Shown here in pieces: positions 17,143-24,349 of a DNA stretch of 64,000 bases. The notes beneath the pieces were generated by a model, which saw only the letters and a program-made list of their open reading frames with translations, ran no database searches and was not told where the DNA came from. Numbering within the stretch: the stretch's first letter is position 1; each line of letters begins with the position of its first letter. The stretch is taken from the NCBI GenBank assembly GCA_964593455.1, contig CAZQHK010000025.1:1-64000 (forward strand), given 5' to 3'. This DNA comes from CAZQHK01 sp964593455. Lineage in GTDB: Bacteria > Muiribacteriota > CAYSPT01. Position numbers and translations under genes: made by a program.

Positions 17143-17326
17143 CGACAGTCCACCTGCCTTCACCCTTAACTNNNNNNNNNNNNNNNNNNNNNNNNNNNNN
17201 NNNNNNNNNNNNNNNNNNNNNNNNNNNNNNNNNNNNNNNNNNNNNNNNNNNNNNNNNNNNNNNNNNNNNNNATACCCGTCAGCAGCAAAATTCTCACCGA
17301 CAGTCCACCTGCCTTCACCCTTAACT
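17117..17326. repeat. 55-base direct repeat flanking the Ns (assembly artefact)
   Basis: Copies at 17117-17171 and 17272-17326 are identical. They code for the signal segment of the transglycosylase in one copy and are out of frame in the other. Interpreted as a scaffolding overlap, not biology. Confidence 0.88.
17172..17271. other. Assembly gap (100 Ns)
   Basis: Exactly 100 Ns. The 55 bases before the gap (17117-17171) and after it (17272-17326) are identical. This indicates two contigs ending in the same 55-mer, joined with an arbitrary spacer. The true sequence very probably has one copy and no gap, which would remove 155 bases. Confidence 0.92.
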
Positions 17327-17384
17327 GCCGTTTCCATTGTATCACCGACTATTTTCAAGGGCCAGTGTTAAGAAAGAGGTTAAT

Positions 17385-17601
17385 GAGATTGAGATGATAA
17401 GCAAGTTAAACTCTCGTCAAGCGAGGCGCTTTCGCCACAGCGAACAGCCGAGCGAAAGAAAGACCTCACCTTACTTTCTATATGTTCTTGCTGGAGGGTG
17501 GGAGGAAGATGTCATCTTGGGATAGACACTGGTGTGGGCGTAAAGACAATAGCAACGAACAGACCTGACAACGAGGAATTGAGATTGAGATGATAAGCAA
17601 G
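17385..17601 (+). repeat. 21-base exact direct repeat pair
   Basis: The same 21 bases, beginning GAGATTGAGATG, occur at 17385-17405 and 17581-17601. The pair lies within and just before the non-coding repeat island between the transglycosylase and enolase genes. Confidence 0.8.
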
Positions 17602-17911
17602 AAGCGTAGAAAGAGGACCCTATGAGGCCTGTCCGATCCTACTCATCTTCCAATATTGTCCAGTAACAAGGTCTCTCCGCCCCACCCTGTGGCCTAACCA
17701 TAAACCACATCTCTCCGCCTGCTACTCCTATAACCACACCAAACACTCGTAACCAAGCCTATACCAGGCGGAGCATCTTCCTATGAGCCTGTTTGATTGA
17801 ATAAACGTTGTGTTGAGGTTCGGAGTCTCTGTACGAGCGGGACCCGAACGGAGGCGCACCAGGATGGTAAGCGCCGTGAGTGTTCCTCGGGAAGAGGCTC
17901 CGAACCTCAAC
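17426..17911 (+). repeat. Non-coding dispersed repeat island, copy 1
   Basis: About 486 bases with no plausible gene. Its blocks recur in the same order, on the opposite strand, at 37574-38167. In order they are a GCGAACAGCCGAGCG motif (17426-17454), GAGGGTGGGAGG (about 17494-17506), a block around TCCGATCCTA (about 17631-17670), AGGCGGAGC (17766-17774) and a 100-base core (17812-17911). The core is bounded by 19-base terminal inverted repeats starting GTTGAGGTTCGGAG, with 18 of 19 bases matching. The core ends 50 bases from the enolase stop. No transposase is present. A structured RNA, a MITE-like element and a decayed insertion are all possible. Confidence 0.7.
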
Positions 17912-17961
17912 ATAACCTGGACCAACCAGGCCCAAAAGAACCAGTTGCGAAGACCGTTTTT

Positions 17962-19248
17962 TTATTCGTAAATACTCATCCCCGGATAGGCCGCTCCGCT
18001 TCCCAGTTCCTCTTCGATCCGCAAGAGTTCATTGTATTTGCAGACACGGTCGGTCCGGCAGAGAGAACCGGTCTTGATCTGCCCGGCGTTAACCCCTACC
18101 GCCACATCGGCGATAATCGTATCTTCCGTCTCACCACTACGGTGTGATATGACGCAGGTGAATTCCGCAGCCCTGGCCATTCTGATCGCCTCCAGCGTTT
18201 CAGTGAGCGTGCCGATCTGGTTCAATTTGATCAATATTGAGTTGGCAGCCTTCTCTTCAATTCCCCGATTCAACCGTTCACAGTTGGTAACAAACAGATC
18301 ATCTCCGACAATCTGGATCTTGTTACCGAGCCTGTCTGTCAAGCTTTTCCAGCCATCCCAGTCATCCTCAGCCAAACCGTCCTCCAGCGAGACGATGGGG
18401 TATTTTTCACAAAGTTCGCTGTAATATTCCACCATATCCTCAGCCGATTTCCCTTCACCGCTTTCAGCTGAGAGGTAATATAAGCCTTCATTAAAAAATT
18501 CGCTGGCAGCTGAATCGATGGCAATACAGATATCTTTACCAGGCTCATATCCCGCTTTTTCAATAGCGGTGATCATCTCTATCAGGGCAGCTTCGTTGGA
18601 AGCCAAATTGGGAGCAAATCCTCCCTCATCTCCCACTGAAGTGCTGAGACCTTTCTTCTGCAACGTTGACTTGAGATTATGAAAGACTTCGACCGCCATT
18701 CTTAGGGAGTCACGGAAGGTGTCTCCGCCTACCGGGACGATCATGAACTCTTGGATGTCAACATTATTGTCAGCATGTTTGCCACCATTGATAACATTCA
18801 TCATAGGGACCGGAAGTGTCCGGGCTTCCAGGCCGCCCAGATAACGATAGAGCGGCAGACAATATGACATTGCCACACTGCGCGCCATGGCCAACGACAC
18901 TCCCAAAATAGCGTTGGCGCCCAAATTCTTCTTGGTAGGAGTCCCGTCCAGGTCGATCATCAGGCGATCGATTTTCTCCTGTTCGCTCGCGTCAAGACCG
19001 ATAATCTCGGGAGCCAGTACCTGTTCCACATTGGCAACCGCTTGTAGAACACCTTTCCCCAGGTATCGGGCTTTATCTCCGTCTCTCAATTCTAGTGCCT
19101 CATGTTCTCCGGTGGAAGCTCCCGAGGGGACGATGGCTCTACCCACTGCTCCCCCGTCCAGGTAAACATCAACCTCGATAGTGGGATTTCCCCGCGAGTC
19201 CAAAATTTCTCTGGCTTTTACTTCGGCTATTTTCGTGTTTGAACACAT
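17962..19248 (-). CDS. eno: Enolase (phosphopyruvate hydratase)
   Basis: Glycolytic enzyme interconverting 2-phosphoglycerate and phosphoenolpyruvate. About 428 residues, normal for the family. Visible motifs are AREILDSRGNPTIEVDV, PSGASTGEHEALELRD, GGKHADNNVDIQEFM, the metal-site VGDEGGFAPN, SLEDGLAEDDW, QIVGDDLFVTN, LIKLNQIGT and SHRSGETEDTIIADVAV. The ATG at 19248 (MCSNTKIAEVK) has GGAAAGGGTGAG just upstream and is preferred to the longer TTG start at 19269. A promoter lies 30-60 bases upstream. Confidence 0.96.
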   Translation of the reverse strand: MCSNTKIAEVKAREILDSRGNPTIEVDVYLDGGAVGRAIVPSGASTGEHEALELRDGDKARYLGKGVLQAVANVEQVLAPEIIGLDASEQEKIDRLMIDLDGTPTKKNLGANAILGVSLAMARSVAMSYCLPLYRYLGGLEARTLPVPMMNVINGGKHADNNVDIQEFMIVPVGGDTFRDSLRMAVEVFHNLKSTLQKKGLSTSVGDEGGFAPNLASNEAALIEMITAIEKAGYEPGKDICIAIDSAASEFFNEGLYYLSAESGEGKSAEDMVEYYSELCEKYPIVSLEDGLAEDDWDGWKSLTDRLGNKIQIVGDDLFVTNCERLNRGIEEKAANSILIKLNQIGTLTETLEAIRMARAAEFTCVISHRSGETEDTIIADVAVGVNAGQIKTGSLCRTDRVCKYNELLRIEEELGSGAAYPGMSIYE

Positions 19249-19278
19249 ATATCTCACCCTTTCCAACAAGCGATTTCA

Positions 19279-19308
19279 ATGGTATGTGAATACAGCACGA
19301 GATGTCAA
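19279..19308 (-). promoter_or_regulatory. Promoter for enolase
   Basis: Minus-strand TTGACA (19303-19308) and TACCAT (19279-19284) with an 18-base spacer, about 30 bases upstream of the enolase ATG. The -35 box is perfect and the -10 box moderate. Confidence 0.45.
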
Positions 19309-19352
19309 TTGGAGTATTGCCCTCACCGGCCTGATATTGCTATGACTATATG

Positions 19353-20465
19353 CTAATGTCCCAGGACAGTGATAATGCGCTCCGCCACCGTTTGAGCAAT
19401 AGAGCGGTTGGCTTTAAGCCCTTTATGGCAGTCCCAGGGAGTGATCCAGAGGTCACGTGGAGCAGTTCGCAACTCAATCAAGGCCGGCAACGGGTCGATC
19501 ACCCGGATGGCTGGTGTTTGCAGCGAACGCAACAACTCGTGAATGGACAGATAGGGATACCGGTTAAAATCAGAAAAGCCGATGATTTCAGGAGAGATTA
19601 CTAGAAAAAAGGGCACTTTTTTCTTTTCCAGAAGAGTACCCATCCGGTGTATCAATCGCAAAGAATCCCTGGCGGCCTCGGAGTGGTGCAAACGCTGATA
19701 GAAATTTACCAAATCGCCTTCCTCATGGAGCACTTGGGTCTCAGGAATAGTCGTCAGAAAGTGCAGGTATTTTATAAGAACGAAAACATATGATCGCAGC
19801 CACGGTGAAGATCTAACTAATGCGGCCTGACTGTCCGGCAATGGATCGTTCAGCACATAATAAAGCGCCACCATATCAGGATTAAACTGCAAAACGCTCT
19901 TTTCCATCCATCGTAATTCCTGGGCAGTGTTGTACCCTGGAAACCCGAAATTCAAGACCTGAAAACGTCCCCCGTCACTTTTCTCCGTTAGTGCTTTCTC
20001 CAGGCATCCGGCCAGTGTGTCTTGTTCTTCAAGAAGAGAGCCGAACACTTCTGAATCGCCCAACAGGGCAATTCGGGTAACACCTTTTGGAACATCCCGA
20101 GAGTACTCCATTCCCCGGAATCCGTGAGAGTTTATCCGGATATGGTGGCGGCGGCTGTTCGGTATAAACTCCAGTTTGAGGAGAGGATCTTTGCTCGTAC
20201 GGTAGACTGATTCGGCCACTGGATCACTGTGAAACCTGTTAATATACCGCACATAACCGGTTTGCATGCCCAGAATATCAAGGTCTACCAGGAGACGCAA
20301 AACAGCTTCCGAGAGGAGAAGACCGGCCATTGTCCCCAACACAAGCAGCAGAACACCCGTAAACACTTTTGGGACTCGATAGATATGCACAGTTCCAGAA
20401 TCCACACCAGACATACTATCTGGCTCGACTTCGTCTGTTTTCTTTCTCATCAGCACTGCTCCCAA
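19353..20465 (-). CDS. Membrane-anchored SGNH/GDSL-hydrolase-like protein
   Basis: A 370-residue protein with one N-terminal membrane helix (about 32-58) and an extracytoplasmic SGNH-hydrolase-like domain. Family blocks are visible: nucleophile Ser in LLGDSEVFG, Gly in NFGFPGYNT, Asn in YYVLNDP, and a late Asp-x-His in WDCHKGLKANR. Such proteins often remove or add acyl groups on exported polysaccharides, but the substrate here is unknown. It is a single-gene unit downstream of the small charged protein, with TGGTACAAT as a possible extended -10. An alternative start is the ATG at 20450. Confidence 0.7.
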   Translation of the reverse strand: MGAVLMRKKTDEVEPDSMSGVDSGTVHIYRVPKVFTGVLLLVLGTMAGLLLSEAVLRLLVDLDILGMQTGYVRYINRFHSDPVAESVYRTSKDPLLKLEFIPNSRRHHIRINSHGFRGMEYSRDVPKGVTRIALLGDSEVFGSLLEEQDTLAGCLEKALTEKSDGGRFQVLNFGFPGYNTAQELRWMEKSVLQFNPDMVALYYVLNDPLPDSQAALVRSSPWLRSYVFVLIKYLHFLTTIPETQVLHEEGDLVNFYQRLHHSEAARDSLRLIHRMGTLLEKKKVPFFLVISPEIIGFSDFNRYPYLSIHELLRSLQTPAIRVIDPLPALIELRTAPRDLWITPWDCHKGLKANRSIAQTVAERIITVLGH

Positions 20466-20598
20466 TACACCTATTGTACCAGTTTTAGCAGGGGATCGAT
20501 TATCCGGGCTAAGAAAGAAAGGTTTTTGCGGTGAATACAGAAATAGACGGAGACAGCAACCTTACACCTGTTATCCTGAAGCGTAGAAAAGGAAGTTT

Positions 20599-20940
20599 TT
20601 AGCCGGTAAAGTCGATATTACCGCCGCGATTTGGATCCTTGTAGGTAGATTTCTTGAGCTTTGAATCTTCTGTTTCTTCCACATCTTCTTCGGCCTTCTT
20701 CTCCCCCCGGTCTTGCTCGCGCTTGCTTTTACGTTTCTCGGATTCGTAGTCGTCTATATCTTTTTCCTGCTCAGCTTTTTCGCTTTCGGCAATACTCTGA
20801 GCTTCTTTTTTTACCCGCTTGTCGAGCTCATCCGAGTACTGTTGTTCTCCCACCTGATGCTGCTGTTGAGCCTGCCGCATCTTGTCAACTTCAACTGTCT
20901 TGGAGAGCGACGTCTGTAAATCAACCGGCCGAATGGCCAT
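20599..20940 (-). CDS. Small highly charged protein downstream of FapA
   Basis: About 113 residues starting MAIRPVDLQTSLSKT. The rest is almost entirely charged and polar (Glu, Lys, Asp, Gln), predicted coiled coil or disordered, ending in a GGNIDF tail. The ATG at 20940 with GGGGGTG upstream is preferred over the GTG at 20949. From memory, similar short proteins beginning with the IRPxDLQ motif sit at the end of the sigma-28/FapA segment of flagellar operons in Firmicutes, which matches the position here. The function is not known. Confidence 0.6.
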   Translation of the reverse strand: MAIRPVDLQTSLSKTVEVDKMRQAQQQHQVGEQQYSDELDKRVKKEAQSIAESEKAEQEKDIDDYESEKRKSKREQDRGEKKAEEDVEETEDSKLKKSTYKDPNRGGNIDFTG

Positions 20941-20981
20941 GCATATCACCCCCGCCGATTCCCTTCCTCTGGGTCGGCGCT

Positions 20982-22838
20982 TTAATGGTACGGTCCGACC
21001 CGTATTTCTCCCCTATCATAAACCAACGTGGCAAATCTGATTTCTTCAGTCATTCGTTTGGTGGCGGTTCTAATATGGACGATAACACCAGGGTACAGAA
21101 TTTTTGAGACTTTTATGAGGCCTTCTTTACTCACAGAGGCTTGTTCTTCGAGGTCTTCACGGCGCTTATTGAGGTTCTCTATCAGTTCCATAAGCTGTTT
21201 GCGCATGGTCAGCCATTTTTGAAGAAGCTGCATTTTTTCCGGAGCGAGTTTGCCTATTTGCTTCTTCTTTACCATCAAATTAATGGATTGTTCAAGCTCG
21301 GTCAGTGACTTCTCATATTTTGTAAGTTCTTCATCGGTCTGATAGTATTCCTCAATCAAACGAGGATCAACACCGACCTGGACTTCAGTTTTTATATCCA
21401 CATAGGAGCCCATAGTTTTTGACTCAATTAGCTTGCCCGCCATGACTTTTCCACCGATTATGACCGCTTTCTTGCCGGTTACCCGCACCTCTTCCCCCGC
21501 CTTGACATCGGAGTGCATGATGGCTTTATCGATAATAACATTACGCCTGGCGTCAAGATTGGCGTTCTCCACAAATTTAGCCATGATATCTTCAGACGCT
21601 TTGACATGTCCTTTATCTTTACCGATAATGCCGCCCTTAACGGCTATGGAACCGCCTGCTTCCAGGACGGCGGACTGAACATTCCCTCCCACGGTGATAG
21701 AACCCTTGGCTTTGACTTTAAAATCATCCAGTATATTTCCGGTAATATGTACATCCCCGATGAAATCGATGTTTCCTACCGAGTAATCCACATCGCCCTT
21801 GACATCGAAAATCGGTACCACGCGGGGAATCCTGCCGAGAAAAATGACGTGCCCGTCGATAGTGGAGGTCATGAGAAGGCCATCCTCAGAAACCTTGGTG
21901 TTCTGCCCACCTTGCAGGACCATATCTTTGCCGGGGACTGAAGGTATAACCGAACCGGTGATCGTTCGACCCTCTTTGCCCTCGGTGGCCGGTATTTTCT
22001 CTGCCAGCGGCTCACCCTTGGTTACGTTCTGCACAATATCGAGACGCCGGAAATCAACCGAACCATCCTCCTCCTCGGTGGGAGCATGTTTTTCATGATG
22101 AGTCTGGAAACGGTACTTGATAAACGCGTCTTCTCCCTTGACCGGAGGAATCCCCTGGGCTACCTCTACCTTCTGGTTGACCATCCCGGATTCCAGGGAA
22201 GATTTCACTGCTTCTTCATCGATTCCTACCACTACACCGGCATCCTGGAGCGCCTGCATCGCCCGATCGAAGCCCGGCATTTGTCCTCCCTGGGATGCTA
22301 CCAGAGTCATAAAAGCTGTCATGGAGTCCGAAGATATGTCAACTGCTACCTGGGCTTCTTTGTATAATTCGGAATCATACTCGGCGATCTTGATGGGGAC
22401 TCCATGAGCCATGTTGCAAGCCCGCTCTACTTCATCCCAGTTGACGTTGGCGATATTTCTGCTTTCAATATAGGATGAAGCCCGTTCCACGGTCAGGTTC
22501 TTGCCCGCCCCCACTGCCTGGTAAACAGTGAAAAATACGCCGTCTTCATTGATCTCAAGCTCACAGTAGCTGTCAACACCCAGGCTTGCATCGCCTTCGT
22601 CGTTGAGAGATCCTTCACCGGTCATCTCGCTCAGCAGAGCATCCAGGTCTTGTTTTTTCTCCGCGCTGATAAAGACACGTACCTCGAAAGGACGTCCCTT
22701 GGCCCCGAACAGACCCTGGCGGCCTTTTACCAGGACTTCATGATCGACCTGTGACTTTTCAACGCCGAGTTTACGACAGCCACGTTCCACCGCTTGGTCG
22801 ACAGTATCTCCTTGAATGATAATTTCCTTTTTAGCCAA
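20982..22838 (-). CDS. FapA-family (DUF342) polymer-forming protein with Jag-N domain
   Basis: A 618-residue cytoplasmic protein. The first ~60 residues resemble the Jag N-terminal domain (IIIQGDTVDQAVERGCRKLG). A central DUF342/FapA region follows (about 230-480), including a right-handed beta-helix-like stretch with repeated DVKGDVDY, IDFIGDVHITGNI and GSITVGGNVQSA units. The last ~110 residues are coiled coil. FapA-like proteins are linked to cell-shape or polar functions and, in Bacillus, sit in the flagellar operon near the sigma-D gene. It follows the sigma-28 gene by 47 bases, so the two are probably co-transcribed. Confidence 0.82.
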   Translation of the reverse strand: MAKKEIIIQGDTVDQAVERGCRKLGVEKSQVDHEVLVKGRQGLFGAKGRPFEVRVFISAEKKQDLDALLSEMTGEGSLNDEGDASLGVDSYCELEINEDGVFFTVYQAVGAGKNLTVERASSYIESRNIANVNWDEVERACNMAHGVPIKIAEYDSELYKEAQVAVDISSDSMTAFMTLVASQGGQMPGFDRAMQALQDAGVVVGIDEEAVKSSLESGMVNQKVEVAQGIPPVKGEDAFIKYRFQTHHEKHAPTEEEDGSVDFRRLDIVQNVTKGEPLAEKIPATEGKEGRTITGSVIPSVPGKDMVLQGGQNTKVSEDGLLMTSTIDGHVIFLGRIPRVVPIFDVKGDVDYSVGNIDFIGDVHITGNILDDFKVKAKGSITVGGNVQSAVLEAGGSIAVKGGIIGKDKGHVKASEDIMAKFVENANLDARRNVIIDKAIMHSDVKAGEEVRVTGKKAVIIGGKVMAGKLIESKTMGSYVDIKTEVQVGVDPRLIEEYYQTDEELTKYEKSLTELEQSINLMVKKKQIGKLAPEKMQLLQKWLTMRKQLMELIENLNKRREDLEEQASVSKEGLIKVSKILYPGVIVHIRTATKRMTEEIRFATLVYDRGEIRVGPYH

Positions 22839-22885
22839 AGGTTATACCCCCTCAGGAGACACAATACAGGATAGTGGTGACACTG

Positions 22886-23653
22886 CTATTCAACCAGAAC
22901 TCGTTTCATACGGCTGAGACGCCCTCGAAGCCGTAAAACAGCCTTGGTGTGCAATTGAGATACTCGAGAATCTGACACCCCAAGGACTTTTCCTATCTCT
23001 TTTAACGTCAGCTCTTCATAATAATAAAGAGTAATTACCAGTTTTTCGCGCTCAGAGAGTTTGTCGATGGCCTGGGCCAATATCTGTTTGACTTCTTCTT
23101 CCTCTACTTTGAGCTGCGGATTTTCAACCTCGGCATTCTCGATGAAATCCATCCGGCTGGTAGCGTTTTCACTTTCATAACAGACTTCATCAAGCGAAAG
23201 AAGAAGCGCGCCGCGGGTTTCGTTATAAAGCTTGTGAAGCATTTCCATATGAATACCCATGGCTGCTGCAATTTCTTCATCAGACGCCGCTCTTCCCAGC
23301 TTGTTTTCAAGCTCATTGTAGATTTTTTCAAGCTGGCGGGCTTTTTGGCGCACTGATCGAGGCGTCCAATCAAGCATTCGCAACTCATCGAAGATAGCAC
23401 CCCGTATCCTCGTCTGAGCATAGGTCTTAAATTTGACGTTCCTCGAAGGATCATACTTCTCAATGGCATCGATAAGCCCGAAAATACCGTACCCGACCAA
23501 ATCCTCAAAATCAACATTAGAGGGAAGATTAACGGCAATTCGACCCGCTACATACTTAACAAAGGAAGCATATTTAAGAATCAGGTTATCCCGGATCTTT
23601 GGATCACCGGTTGATTTGTATTGGCGCCAAAAGTCTTCATCGGTTTCGAGCAA
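22886..23653 (-). CDS. RNA polymerase sigma-28 family factor (FliA/WhiG-like)
   Basis: A 255-residue alternative sigma factor. Region 2 carries the core-binding VDFEDLVGYGIFGLIDAIEKYD and the -10-reading KTYAQTRIRGAIFDELR with the DWTPRSVRQKAR extension typical of the FliA/SigD/WhiG group. Region 4 has the helix-turn-helix LTLKEIGKVLGVSDSRVSQ. In most bacteria this group controls flagella and chemotaxis genes; none are in this window, so the regulon cannot be inferred from neighbours. It heads an operon with fapA and the small charged gene. Confidence 0.92.
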   Translation of the reverse strand: MLETDEDFWRQYKSTGDPKIRDNLILKYASFVKYVAGRIAVNLPSNVDFEDLVGYGIFGLIDAIEKYDPSRNVKFKTYAQTRIRGAIFDELRMLDWTPRSVRQKARQLEKIYNELENKLGRAASDEEIAAAMGIHMEMLHKLYNETRGALLLSLDEVCYESENATSRMDFIENAEVENPQLKVEEEEVKQILAQAIDKLSEREKLVITLYYYEELTLKEIGKVLGVSDSRVSQLHTKAVLRLRGRLSRMKRVLVE

Positions 23654-23724
23654 GACTTAAACCCCCATAAATAATCAGTATTCTATAAGAAACACTTCTC
23701 CCAGATGGAAAACATGCGGAGTCA

Positions 23725-23753
23725 AGTATAAACTAATGTGTGCTAAAAAGCAA
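23725..23753 (-). promoter_or_regulatory. Promoter for the sigma-28 / fapA operon
   Basis: Minus-strand TTGCTT (23748-23753) and TATACT (23725-23730) spaced by 17 bases, about 70 bases upstream of the sigma gene. It resembles a housekeeping promoter, not a sigma-28 one. Confidence 0.5.
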
Positions 23754-23765
23754 CAGGGCACTGAA

Positions 23766-24344
23766 TCAATCCTGAAAATCAATCCCGTTATAGCGATTCA
23801 TTGCCGCAACTACTCCACGGCGAACCATCATGGCCAAAGCTTCACCCGCTTTGGTGATAATCAGTTCGGCCTGTTCCTGTTCCCCGGGAGAGAAATCGTC
23901 AAGAACATACTCGCTTACCTCCCGTTCTCCCGGATGCCCGATACCAAGCCGTATTCTGGTAAAGGCTGAAGAGCCAAGCGCCGCAATAATCGATTCCACT
24001 CCTTTGTGCCCCCCCGAACCGCCGCTTTTCCTGATGACGATCTTGCCCAGTTGGAAATCAAGATCATCATGAACAACTACCAACCCATCAGGGAGGTCCA
24101 CTGGAAACCGGCGCCTGGCCAAGGGGATGATCTCTCCGGTGCAATTCATATAGGTGAGAGGTTTAACGAGAGACACACGGCTGTCTTTTATTCTCCCTGA
24201 TGTTGCTGCCCATTTTCCACCGGGAGGAAAAGGATCAAACCTTTCGCGCTTCCTGAACTCTTCAAGCACCTGAAAACCGAGGTTATGCCGATTATTGCAG
24301 TATTTTTGCCCCGGATTACCAAGGCCGATAATAAGCCAATCCAC
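23766..24344 (-). CDS. pth: Peptidyl-tRNA hydrolase
   Basis: Hydrolyses the ester bond of peptidyl-tRNAs released from stalled ribosomes. The 192 residues carry GLGNPGQKYCNNRHN with the catalytic His20, KPLTYMN, the VVHDDLDFQLG motif and GGSGGHKGVESI. It begins 5 bases after the TPR lipoprotein stop, so the two are probably co-transcribed. The prs-(TPR)-pth arrangement agrees with the common prs-ctc-pth neighbourhood, although ctc is replaced here. Confidence 0.95.
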   Translation of the reverse strand: MDWLIIGLGNPGQKYCNNRHNLGFQVLEEFRKRERFDPFPPGGKWAATSGRIKDSRVSLVKPLTYMNCTGEIIPLARRRFPVDLPDGLVVVHDDLDFQLGKIVIRKSGGSGGHKGVESIIAALGSSAFTRIRLGIGHPGEREVSEYVLDDFSPGEQEQAELIITKAGEALAMMVRRGVVAAMNRYNGIDFQD

Positions 24345-24349
24345 CTACG

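Noticed and set aside
17143..17358. The longer N-terminus of the transglycosylase frame (MKIVGDTMETAV...)
   Set aside because: It passes through 100 Ns and the upstream 29 residues are read in a different phase from the signal peptide. It is a product of the assembly gap.
17797..18147. Open frames inside the repeat islands
   Set aside because: Short frames on both strands without ribosome sites, different in the two copies and overlapping enolase in part. Not genes.
22886..23653. A flagellar operon around the sigma-28 gene
   Set aside because: No flagellar structural or chemotaxis gene is found on either side; only fapA and one small gene follow.
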